From contig JAFRQX010000012.1 of NCBI GenBank assembly GCA_017428385.1, forward strand, positions 1 to 53,519: DNA of 53,519 nucleotides, written 5' to 3'. The notes beneath the pieces are model-generated. The model saw only the letters and a program-made list of their open reading frames with translations, searched no databases and was not told where the DNA came from. This DNA comes from Clostridia bacterium (GTDB taxonomy: Bacteria; Bacillota; Clostridia; Christensenellales; Aristaeellaceae). A program made the position numbers and the translations under genes. Each line of letters opens with the position of its first letter. The first letter of the stretch is position 1. Of this stretch, positions 34,070-40,038 are shown piece by piece.

Positions 34070-34993
34070 ATGGCGGACCAGGAGTTCCTGGCTTCCTTTG
34101 CGGTGGAGATTGACGAGGCCGGGGTATCCCGGCTCCAGGCGATCCTGACTGAAAACCGGGAACTGGCGGATGCTCTGGCAGAATCGTTCCATGCCGCTTC
34201 GGAGGCGGTCCGCTCCTTCGCGGAGGAGCTGGGGATCCTGCCGAACTTTTCCGCCGGATACGGCATCACCACAGAAGGAATGAGCGGCTTCGGCGGGCTG
34301 GCGGTGGGGTTGGACCTGTCCAGGGCTTTCAGCGATTATGAGGCTTTCACCGCGCTGGTGAAACAGCCCCTTTCCCTGAAAGTGAACGCCTCCGGGATTA
34401 CTTCCGCCGCGCGGACTGCCATGAGCAGCGTGCGGAGCATTTTTGCGGAGCCGGTGGATATCCGGTTCCGGGCGGAAACGGGCGGGGAGGAAAGCAAAAG
34501 CAGCGGAACGACCCTGAAGATGTCCGCAGGCGGCAGGTTTTCCCGGCCGACGGACGTACAGGTGGCGGAGGACGGGGACGCGGAATACATTATTCCCGTG
34601 AAGAAGGAAGAAAAAGCGCTGCCCCTCCTGCGTCAGTTGCTTTCGGAACTGTCCCCGGCGGCGAGGGAAAGCATCTCCAATTCTGCGATCGCTGTTACCC
34701 AAATCAAAGATTTGGACAGCTGTAGCATGGGAGTCATGAACCGTGCTGAAGCACGGATGACTCCGCAACAATTCATACCTGCGGACAGCAGGGGGCGGGC
34801 GGGAGCAATTCTCTCGGGAAGCCTGAACGCAGGGGAGGTCGTAACTACGGTCTACCAGAGCCATCAGAACGTCTCCGCACCGGTGAGCATCCAGGTGCAC
34901 GCGTCCGGCACGGATCCGGAAAGAATCGGGCAGTCCCTGTACAGCATGACGGAACGGCACCTGCAGCGGACGCTGGAGTCCGCTTTCTGCTGA
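34070..34993 (+). CDS. Phage tape-measure-type tail protein, short, with inserted repeat
   Basis: 307 aa. RBS AAAGGGGG. The N-terminus MADQEFLASFAVEIDEAGVS is followed by helices typical of tail length proteins, and the middle reads GGRFSRPTDVQVAEDGDAEY. Residues about 206-236 (TQIKDLDSCSMGVMNRAEAR and flanks) are encoded by hairpin element C. The C-terminus (TVYQSHQNVSAPVSIQVHAS) resumes phage-like sequence. Tape measures usually exceed 500 aa, so this one would specify a very short tail or has lost its core. It is placed correctly between chaperone and baseplate genes. Confidence 0.7.
   Translation: MADQEFLASFAVEIDEAGVSRLQAILTENRELADALAESFHAASEAVRSFAEELGILPNFSAGYGITTEGMSGFGGLAVGLDLSRAFSDYEAFTALVKQPLSLKVNASGITSAARTAMSSVRSIFAEPVDIRFRAETGGEESKSSGTTLKMSAGGRFSRPTDVQVAEDGDAEYIIPVKKEEKALPLLRQLLSELSPAARESISNSAIAVTQIKDLDSCSMGVMNRAEARMTPQQFIPADSRGRAGAILSGSLNAGEVVTTVYQSHQNVSAPVSIQVHASGTDPERIGQSLYSMTERHLQRTLESAFC
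34686..34777 (-). repeat. Modular hairpin element C, inside the tape-measure gene
   Basis: Reverse orientation relative to A and B. Read on the minus strand: ATGAATTGTTG, hairpin 1 (outer GGAGTCAT/ATGACTCC, inner CCGTGCT/AGCACGG), linker CATGCTACA, hairpin 2 (outer GCTGT/ACAGC, inner CCAAATC/GATTTGG), then GCGATC. The CCAAATC stem that forms hairpin 1 in A and B is used for hairpin 2 here. No frameshift or stop results. Confidence 0.85.
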
Positions 34994-35002
34994 GGCAAAA
35001 AT

Positions 35003-35028
35003 CTATTTTGCGGTTTTCGGCAAAATAG
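35003..35028. terminator. Hairpin after the tape-measure gene
   Basis: CTATTTTGC (35003-35011) and GCAAAATAG (35020-35028), 9-bp stem, loop GGTTTTCG. No T-run follows, so termination is uncertain. Confidence 0.45.
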
Positions 35029-35073
35029 CCTGCGTTATTTTCTCAAAGCAGGCATCGCGATATGGTGTTAGTG

Positions 35074-35082
35074 TGATATAAT
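35074..35082 (+). promoter_or_regulatory. Extended -10 promoter of the antiporter gene
   Basis: TGATATAAT ending at 35082, 23 bp before the start codon. Confidence 0.6.
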
Positions 35083-35105
35083 CAACCGGTCAGGAGGAGA
35101 TAAGC

Positions 35106-36071
35106 ATGCTCGTGCCGGTTTTGTTATTCATACTTGGGTTGATTCTGCTGATTAAGGGCGGAGACTGGTTTGTGGACGGTTCCACGGATCTGGCCCGCCG
35201 TTTTCATGTGCCGGAGCTCGTCATCGGAGCGACGGTGGTATCCATCGGAACTACCTTGCCGGAGGTGCTGGTTTCCGCTACCGGCGCCCTCAGCGGCCAC
35301 AGTGAGATTGCCTACGGCAACGCTATCGGCAGCGTGATCTGCAACACGGCGCTGATCTCGGCCATCACCTTCGCGGTGCGGCCCTGCAAGGTGGAAGCGA
35401 AAACCTTCCGCACGCCGGTGATTTTCTTCTTCGCCGCGGCGGTCTTCTACGCGCTGAATGCTTACATCGGCCGGTATTTCACCCGGCTGACCGGCATCGC
35501 CCTGCTGCTGCTGTTCGCCGCTTATATCGGCTACACCATCTGGTCCGGCAAACGGCACGGCTTCGGTGTGGAAGACCAGGCGGAGGACAACAAGGACAAT
35601 CCCCTCTGGAAAACCATGCTGATGCTGGTGGTCGGCGCGGCGGCGATTGCCATCGGCGCCAGGCTGCTGGTGGACAACGGAACCCTGATCGCCGAGTGGC
35701 TGGGCGTGCCGGAATCCGTCATAGCCCTGACCTTTGTGGCGCTGGGTACAAGCCTGCCGGAGCTGGTGACAGCCATCACCGCCCTGCGCAAAGGACACAG
35801 CGCCCTGAGCCTGGGCAACATCGTGGGCGCGAACCTGTTCAACCTGGTGCTGGTTTCCGGCCTGAGCACAGCGCTCTGTCCCTTCGCGGTGCCTGCTGCC
35901 AAGAGCCTCTTCGGAATTCCGGTCTCCCTGGCTGTGGATATCCCGGTGATGTTCTTTGTAATGCTCTTTATGACCATCCCCGCACTCAAGCGCCAGAAGC
36001 TGACCCGGCCCCAGGGCATCATCCTGCTGTGTGTCTACGCGGCCTTCTGCATCTTCCAGTTTGTCAGATAA
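35106..36071 (+). CDS. Calcium/sodium antiporter, YrbG (CaCA) family
   Basis: 321 aa, about ten helices in two inverted halves. Alpha-repeat signatures: IGATVVSIGTTLPEVLVSATG (residues about 40-60), with GNAIGSVICNTALI after it, and the second copy IALTFVALGTSLPELVTAIT with GNIVGANLFNLVLV. The Glu residues in PE are the cation ligands. It exchanges Ca for Na or H across the membrane. RBS AGGAGGAG. Same strand as the phage genes but with its own promoter and terminator. Confidence 0.95.
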   Translation: MLVPVLLFILGLILLIKGGDWFVDGSTDLARRFHVPELVIGATVVSIGTTLPEVLVSATGALSGHSEIAYGNAIGSVICNTALISAITFAVRPCKVEAKTFRTPVIFFFAAAVFYALNAYIGRYFTRLTGIALLLLFAAYIGYTIWSGKRHGFGVEDQAEDNKDNPLWKTMLMLVVGAAAIAIGARLLVDNGTLIAEWLGVPESVIALTFVALGTSLPELVTAITALRKGHSALSLGNIVGANLFNLVLVSGLSTALCPFAVPAAKSLFGIPVSLAVDIPVMFFVMLFMTIPALKRQKLTRPQGIILLCVYAAFCIFQFVR

Positions 36072-36091
36072 ACATTGATAAAGCCATTCCG

Positions 36092-36116
36092 GCCTGCCAG
36101 CGGCAGGCCGTTTTTC
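36092..36116 (+). terminator. Terminator of the antiporter gene
   Basis: GGCCTGCC (36092-36099), loop AGC, GGCAGGCC (36103-36110), then GTTTTT. It stands between the host gene and the RBS of the next phage gene. Confidence 0.85.
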
Positions 36117-36138
36117 ATGCCCGGAAGGAGGGAGAAAG

Positions 36139-36654
36139 ATGAATGCCACATCCGCCGCCTATGTGACCGCCCGGGTGAACGGCGAGCCCTGTGCCTGGCA
36201 CTTTACCGGGGTGACAGCCATAGAGCACAGCCTGTCGCTGACCCTGAACAGCACCGCCGCCCAGGGCGCGGATCTGATCAACGGAGCCAGGAACCAGCCG
36301 GACCGGGTGACCCTCACCGTGATCGAGTCGGACGCGGAGCATTCACCCGGCTGGGCAGCCCGCATGCTGGCGGCCATGGCGGGACTGAAAAGGAACCGCA
36401 TGCTCTGCGGTGTGGTCACTTCCATGGGAAGCTATACGGATATGCTGCTGACGGAGATCACGGCGACCCAGGATGAAGAGAACCAGTGCGGCTGGAGCGG
36501 AAGCCTGACCTTTACCCAGTATGTGCCATCCGAGGTGGAAAGCAGCGTGAAAACCAACGACAACTCCTCCACAAGAGAGAACACAGGCTTCACTGGGAAT
36601 TTGGTTCAGCTGACCGCCGAGACTGTGAACAGACTTTTTGAATCAAGATTATAG
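36139..36654 (+). CDS. Phage Dit-like tail/baseplate protein
   Basis: 171 aa. RBS GGAAGGAGGG. The beta-rich N-terminal half (VTARVNGEPCAWHFTGVTAI, HSLSLTLNSTAAQGADLING) and TSMGSYTDMLLTEITATQDE near residue 94 resemble the Dit-like N-terminal domain of contractile phages. It would join tube and baseplate hub. The last third is a low-complexity Ser/Thr/Asn linker. A heptamer array follows the stop. Confidence 0.7.
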   Translation: MNATSAAYVTARVNGEPCAWHFTGVTAIEHSLSLTLNSTAAQGADLINGARNQPDRVTLTVIESDAEHSPGWAARMLAAMAGLKRNRMLCGVVTSMGSYTDMLLTEITATQDEENQCGWSGSLTFTQYVPSEVESSVKTNDNSSTRENTGFTGNLVQLTAETVNRLFESRL

Positions 36655-36655
36655 T

Positions 36656-36680
36656 AATTATGAATTATGAATTGTGAATT
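36656..36680. repeat. Heptamer array overlapping the next start codon
   Basis: TTATGAA, TTATGAA, TTGTGAA. The ATG of the baseplate plug frame (36667) lies inside the array. Confidence 0.8.
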
Positions 36681-37044
36681 TACATCTTCCTCAGGCTATT
36701 TGCTCCCTTTAAATTCTTCTCCCCGACAGGTGATGACCCTGAACGTTATCCTGGATGGGGAACCGATGCAGGCGCAGATTGAAATCCGGTACCTGCCGGC
36801 GCCGGATCAGTGGTTCTTTTCCCTGCGGGATCATGCAACGGGTGATCTGCTGGTGAACATGATTCCGCTGATTTGCTCCCGGGGAGAAGTGAATGATCTG
36901 CTCCTGCCCTTCCGGCATCTGCGGGAAGGGAAAGGGGTGGGATCGTTGATTTGTCTGAGAGCGGGAGAGGAGACGGCGAAGCCGGATCCGGCGTGGGAGA
37001 GTTTGAGGGAATTTGAGTTGATCTGGAGTGACCAGATCAGGTAG
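36667..37044 (+). CDS. Phage baseplate plug-like protein
   Basis: 125 aa. The first residues (MNCEFTS) come from a heptamer array, which supplies the start codon, and no RBS is visible. Native-like sequence begins about YLLPLNSSPRQVMTLNVILD. IEIRYLPAPDQWFFSLRDHATG and NMIPLICSRGEVNDLLLPF resemble small baseplate plug proteins (DUF6983 type, from memory) found just before hub genes. It is a small beta protein closing the tube end. The end, FELIWSDQIR, looks intact. Confidence 0.7.
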   Translation: MNCEFTSSSGYLLPLNSSPRQVMTLNVILDGEPMQAQIEIRYLPAPDQWFFSLRDHATGDLLVNMIPLICSRGEVNDLLLPFRHLREGKGVGSLICLRAGEETAKPDPAWESLREFELIWSDQIR

Positions 37045-37072
37045 GAAGTAGGAGGTAAATTGAAAATGAAAT

Positions 37073-37194
37073 ATTTGCCTGTGGCAAATGTGAAATATTG
37101 AGTCGCAGGCGACTCAATGTGAAATATCGCTTCGCGATGTGAAATATTCGACTGACGTCGAATGTGATAGTTTCTATTTGCCCTGCGGACAGGG
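37073..37194. repeat. Array of different mini-hairpins with a constant GTGAAAT spacer
   Basis: Hairpins: ATTTGCC/GGCAAAT (37073-37089), ATTGAGTCG/CGACTCAAT (37097-37118), ATCGC/GCGAT (37126-37138), ATTCGAC/GTCGAAT (37146-37163), and CCCTG/CAGGG (37181-37194). The first four are separated by exactly GTGAAAT. Stems differ completely between units, but every one starts AT and ends AT. It lies between the plug gene and the host gene at 37239. Confidence 0.85.
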
Positions 37195-37238
37195 ATAGGG
37201 TACAATGAACAAAAACCACGAAACGGAGATTTCGGCCA

Positions 37239-37628
37239 ATGTATATCTATGAGAAAGACTACATCATGCGCATGATCTACGGCATTATCCAGATGCTGGC
37301 CGTGATCCTTTTCGGGAAGAAGCTGGATGCCCAGGACCTGATCATTGCCTACGGGGATGAATTCAAGGGCAATAACGATTATCTGCTGGAGCTGGTGGAT
37401 AAAGGGGAAATCAACGCGGCGGAGAACCGGCTGTTTGAGATCATCGAGACTTCCGGCCTGCCCAAGGATGCGCTGGGTCCGCTGATCCTCATGTTCTATG
37501 AACACGTGAACAGCAAGGATGATGACTTCCTGGCCAGGGCGGGATTCAGCCGGGAGGAGATCCTCAGCGGCCTGCGGGATGCCATGGGCCGGATCGGCAT
37601 GGACGTTTCGGAGTATGTGAATATATAA
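37239..37628 (+). CDS. Small host protein, DUF6483-like
   Basis: 129 aa, mostly helical (KDYIMRMIYGIIQMLAVILF, then LDAQDLIIAYGDEFKGNNDY). It resembles small Clostridia proteins I associate with DUF6483; function unknown. Weak RBS ACGGAGA. The phage hub gene starts 5 bp after its stop with no separate promoter, so the two should be cotranscribed, a host-phage mixed operon. Confidence 0.65.
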   Translation: MYIYEKDYIMRMIYGIIQMLAVILFGKKLDAQDLIIAYGDEFKGNNDYLLELVDKGEINAAENRLFEIIETSGLPKDALGPLILMFYEHVNSKDDDFLARAGFSREEILSGLRDAMGRIGMDVSEYVNI

Positions 37629-37633
37629 GAGAT

Positions 37634-38401
37634 ATGGAAAAGAATCTTTTCCGGTCACTGACCGTCCTCGCGGACGGAGAGCAGGTGACCGGTTTTTGTT
37701 ATGCGCATCTGACAGGGAGGGAAGCATTGGGACTGCTGCCGCTGCCTTACACCCTGCGGCTCCTGAACCTGCCGGATTCCGGTGCCGGGCAGCTGTATGC
37801 CGCAAAAGAACTGACCGTCCTGCGGGATAACTCCCTGCTGGCATCCGGCAGGATCTCGGCGGTACTCCGGCAGAATGTGCCGGAAGGAGCACTCACGGAA
37901 GTAATCTTTTCCCCGGGACTTGCCCTGTGGGAAGCGCCGGTCTCCCTGTCTGTGGAGGCCGGCGTTTCCGTTTCCGAAACCCTGCGGAGGATCCTGACCG
38001 CCTCCGGAACGGAGATTTCATTGCTGGCTTTCCCCGGGGAAGATCCTGTCCGCACCCGCGGGCAGGCTTTTTACGGCCGGGCAGCGGAATGCGTGAATGA
38101 AGCGCTGTCCGCGGTTCCGGCCTGGGCCGGCCTCAGTCCCGCAGGACTCCGGGTGATTCCCCGGGAAGGACTGCCGGTAAGCCTGTATCTTTCCGAAAGG
38201 GATCTGATCGACGTGCCCTCCTTTACGGACGGGCAAATGATCCTGCGGACTACTGTGACCGGATGGCCGGTCGGGGAAAAAGTCTCCGTAAAATGGAAAA
38301 ACGGGTCCGCAGAGGGACTCGTTGTGGAACGGAGGGTAGATGCCAATACGATGAACGGGAAGTGGGAAAGTACGCTGATTATAAAAATGAATACTTTGTG
38401 A
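37634..38401 (+). CDS. Phage baseplate hub protein
   Basis: 255 aa (MEKNLFRSLTVLADGEQVTG). Early beta-domain with LPLPYTLRLLNLPDSGAGQL and TVLRDNSLLASGRISAV, middle VSVSETLRRILTASGTEISL, and C-terminal NGSAEGLVVERRVDANTMNG. This layout fits gp27/gp44-type hub proteins that hold the spike at the tail tip, though smaller than typical. Starts 5 bp after a host gene. Stop codon TGA (38399-38401) lies in the edge of element D. Confidence 0.75.
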   Translation: MEKNLFRSLTVLADGEQVTGFCYAHLTGREALGLLPLPYTLRLLNLPDSGAGQLYAAKELTVLRDNSLLASGRISAVLRQNVPEGALTEVIFSPGLALWEAPVSLSVEAGVSVSETLRRILTASGTEISLLAFPGEDPVRTRGQAFYGRAAECVNEALSAVPAWAGLSPAGLRVIPREGLPVSLYLSERDLIDVPSFTDGQMILRTTVTGWPVGEKVSVKWKNGSAEGLVVERRVDANTMNGKWESTLIIKMNTL

Positions 38402-38610
38402 TCGCCGTATTTCATTTCTGCAGCGCTTATAGCTTGCAGAAATGAACGGCTGTAACATGGCAGTCGTATTCCGCAATCTCAATGGTCGCAACTCTACACT
38501 GTAGAGCTTGCTCCCTTTCGATTGACCTCAGACCCGATGAGATTCCCGCCACTGGCGGTCATCGGTTCTTCGCCCCAAATCAGAGATTTGGACAACTGCT
38601 CAACAACTGA
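38394..38610 (-). repeat. Modular hairpin element D, expanded
   Basis: Minus-strand reading starts CAGTTGTTGAGCAGTTGT and ends GCGATCACAAAG, like A and B. In plus coordinates the hairpins are GCCGT/ACGGC with inner CATTTCTGC/GCAGAAATG (38404-38450), CTCTAC/GTAGAG (38492-38506), CCGATGA/TCATCGG with inner CCGCCA/TGGCGG (38534-38565), and CCAAATC/GATTTGG (38575-38591). It fills most of the 300-bp gap between hub and phosphodiesterase genes, and I see no gene in that gap. Confidence 0.8.
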
Positions 38611-38678
38611 AAACTGAAAACATAAAAATGATAGTTACTTTTATACCTAAACGGTCCAACAGGGTGGTGAGTAAATAT

Positions 38679-38712
38679 CATTATGCATTGTGCATTGTGC
38701 ATTATGCATTAA
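38679..38712. repeat. Heptamer array (GCATT type)
   Basis: TTATGCA, TTGTGCA, TTGTGCA, TTATGCA. It supplies the stop codon and last residues (VNA) of the phosphodiesterase gene. Confidence 0.8.
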
Positions 38713-39244
38713 CAGTGTGGTATTCCTTCCCGTCCAGCGTTTTCCAGGTAAAGGTGCCGTTTTCGAGGATCATGTAGCTTCTTTCGGAACCGGCTTTCGG
38801 GATGGAGACAGAGCCGGGATTCAGGCACAGGACGCCGTCCCGGTGATCCCAGGCGGGGATATGGGTATGGCCGTAGAGCAGGATATCGCCGGGCTGAAGC
38901 GGCGGCATACGATCCGGGTTGTAAACATGGCCGTGGGTGGCGTAAATCCGGAGGCCGTCAATGCACAGCAGGGCATAGTCCGCCATCAGGGGAAAGTCCA
39001 GCACCATCTGGTCCACTTCCGTGTCGCAGTTTCCCCGGATGCAGAGGATGTCGTTCTTTCGCGCGTTCAGGGCGGGAATGACTTCCTTCGGGGCATAGCC
39101 GTCGGGCAGGTCGTTGCGGGGCCCGTGATAAAGAACGTCGCCCAGCAGGAGCATCCGGTCCGCTTTCTCCCGGTCATAAGCTTTCAGCAGTTCTCCGCAG
39201 TACAGGGCGGAACCGTGTATATCCGAAGCAATCAGCAGTTTCAA
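38702..39244 (-). CDS. Metallophosphoesterase, YfcE/MJ0936 type
   Basis: 180 aa from TTG 39244 (KLLIASDIHGSALYCGELLK), chosen because AAGGAGAT lies upstream and the Asp-His motif must be N-terminal. Metal motifs in order: DIHG, GDVLYHG, GNCD, THGH, GHTH. YfcE-type enzymes cleave phosphodiesters. The C-terminus runs into a heptamer array. Divergent from the phage spike gene with 42 bp between. Confidence 0.92.
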   Translation of the reverse strand: MKLLIASDIHGSALYCGELLKAYDREKADRMLLLGDVLYHGPRNDLPDGYAPKEVIPALNARKNDILCIRGNCDTEVDQMVLDFPLMADYALLCIDGLRIYATHGHVYNPDRMPPLQPGDILLYGHTHIPAWDHRDGVLCLNPGSVSIPKAGSERSYMILENGTFTWKTLDGKEYHTVNA

Positions 39245-39286
39245 AGAAGGTATCTCCTTACACATTTCTTTTATCGAGGTGACAGA

Positions 39287-39667
39287 ATGAATAATTCGAC
39301 TGAAACGGAGAGGTTTCCTTCCGGCATCCAGGCGCTGAAGACGGAGATTCTTGCCTCCCTTCACTGTGCCCTGCCGGGGACTGTGGAAGCCTTTGATCCG
39401 GAAAGTGGGACGGCTTCCGTCCGCCCGGCGGTGAAACGCAGACTGAGAAACGGAGGACCCTGCGAAATGCCGATGCTCCGGGACGTGCCGGTTTTTATGC
39501 CCGTGCCCTTTGAGGTGAACCCGGGGGATGCCTGCCTGCTGGTTTTCGCAGACTGCGACATTGATGCCTGGTTTGAGTCCGGCGGGGCGGAGGTTCCTTT
39601 ATCCGGCAGGCAGCATTCCCTGTCAGACGCCTTCGCATTCGTCGGATTTCGAGCGAAAGGAGTTTGA
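39287..39667 (+). CDS. Phage spike protein, gp138 N-terminal-domain type
   Basis: 126 aa from ATG 39287 with RBS GAGGTGA. Features: LHCALPGTVEAFDPESGTAS (OB-like domain), PMLRDVPVFMPVPFEVNPGD and CLLVFADCDIDAWFESGG, strongly like gp138/gpV spike N-terminal domains that tip the tail tube. Length is short but the end, SLSDAFAFVGFRAKGV, matches family endings. It overlaps the next frame at its stop. Confidence 0.85.
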   Translation: MNNSTETERFPSGIQALKTEILASLHCALPGTVEAFDPESGTASVRPAVKRRLRNGGPCEMPMLRDVPVFMPVPFEVNPGDACLLVFADCDIDAWFESGGAEVPLSGRQHSLSDAFAFVGFRAKGV

Positions 39668-39669
39668 GA

Positions 39670-40026
39670 ATGTTTATCAGACCTGTGGATGATTCCGGCG
39701 ATATTCTGCCTGTATTGTCTGCTTCCGATTTGCTGACAGGTGTCCGGGCAGAGTCGGAACTTGTCCGGAACCGGCTGCGGCTGCTGACCGGAGAATGGTG
39801 GGAAAACCCGGCCTGGGGAAACGGCATCCTGGAGATGCTGAAGGAATCCAGGCTGACGGAAGCGGATCAGCAGGTGCTGGCCAATTATGTATCCGGCTTC
39901 ATAAGGAAAACTCCCGGCGTACTAGACGTCCGGGAGGTAAAGGTTTCCGTTGAGGGAAGGCAGTTCCGTTACTCCTGTGAGATTGTTACGGAGAACGGGA
40001 CGGCCGGGATCAGTTATGAATACTGA
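39670..40026 (+). CDS. Phage baseplate wedge protein, gp25/gpW-like (DUF2634-type)
   Basis: 118 aa from ATG 39670 (AAAGGAG 7 bp upstream). Signature: LLTGVRAESELVRNRLRLLTGEWWENPAWGN, and VLANYVSGFIRKTPGVLDVR near residue 75. These small proteins anchor the sheath to the baseplate wedge. Full length. Stop lies 12 bp from the convergent anti-sigma-like gene. Confidence 0.82.
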   Translation: MFIRPVDDSGDILPVLSASDLLTGVRAESELVRNRLRLLTGEWWENPAWGNGILEMLKESRLTEADQQVLANYVSGFIRKTPGVLDVREVKVSVEGRQFRYSCEIVTENGTAGISYEY

Positions 40027-40038
40027 TCCGGTGATGCG

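Noticed and set aside
35124..36149. 341-codon minus-strand open frame
   Set aside because: Antisense of the well-supported cation antiporter; composition rich in Gln, His and Arg, with no recognisable fold.
37073..37194. CRISPR or attachment-site interpretation of the mini-hairpin array
   Set aside because: The constant part is only 7 bp and the variable parts are palindromes, which spacers are not.
38690..39286. Long N-terminal extension of the spike protein
   Set aside because: It is antisense to the metallophosphoesterase; a proper RBS and ATG exist at 39287.
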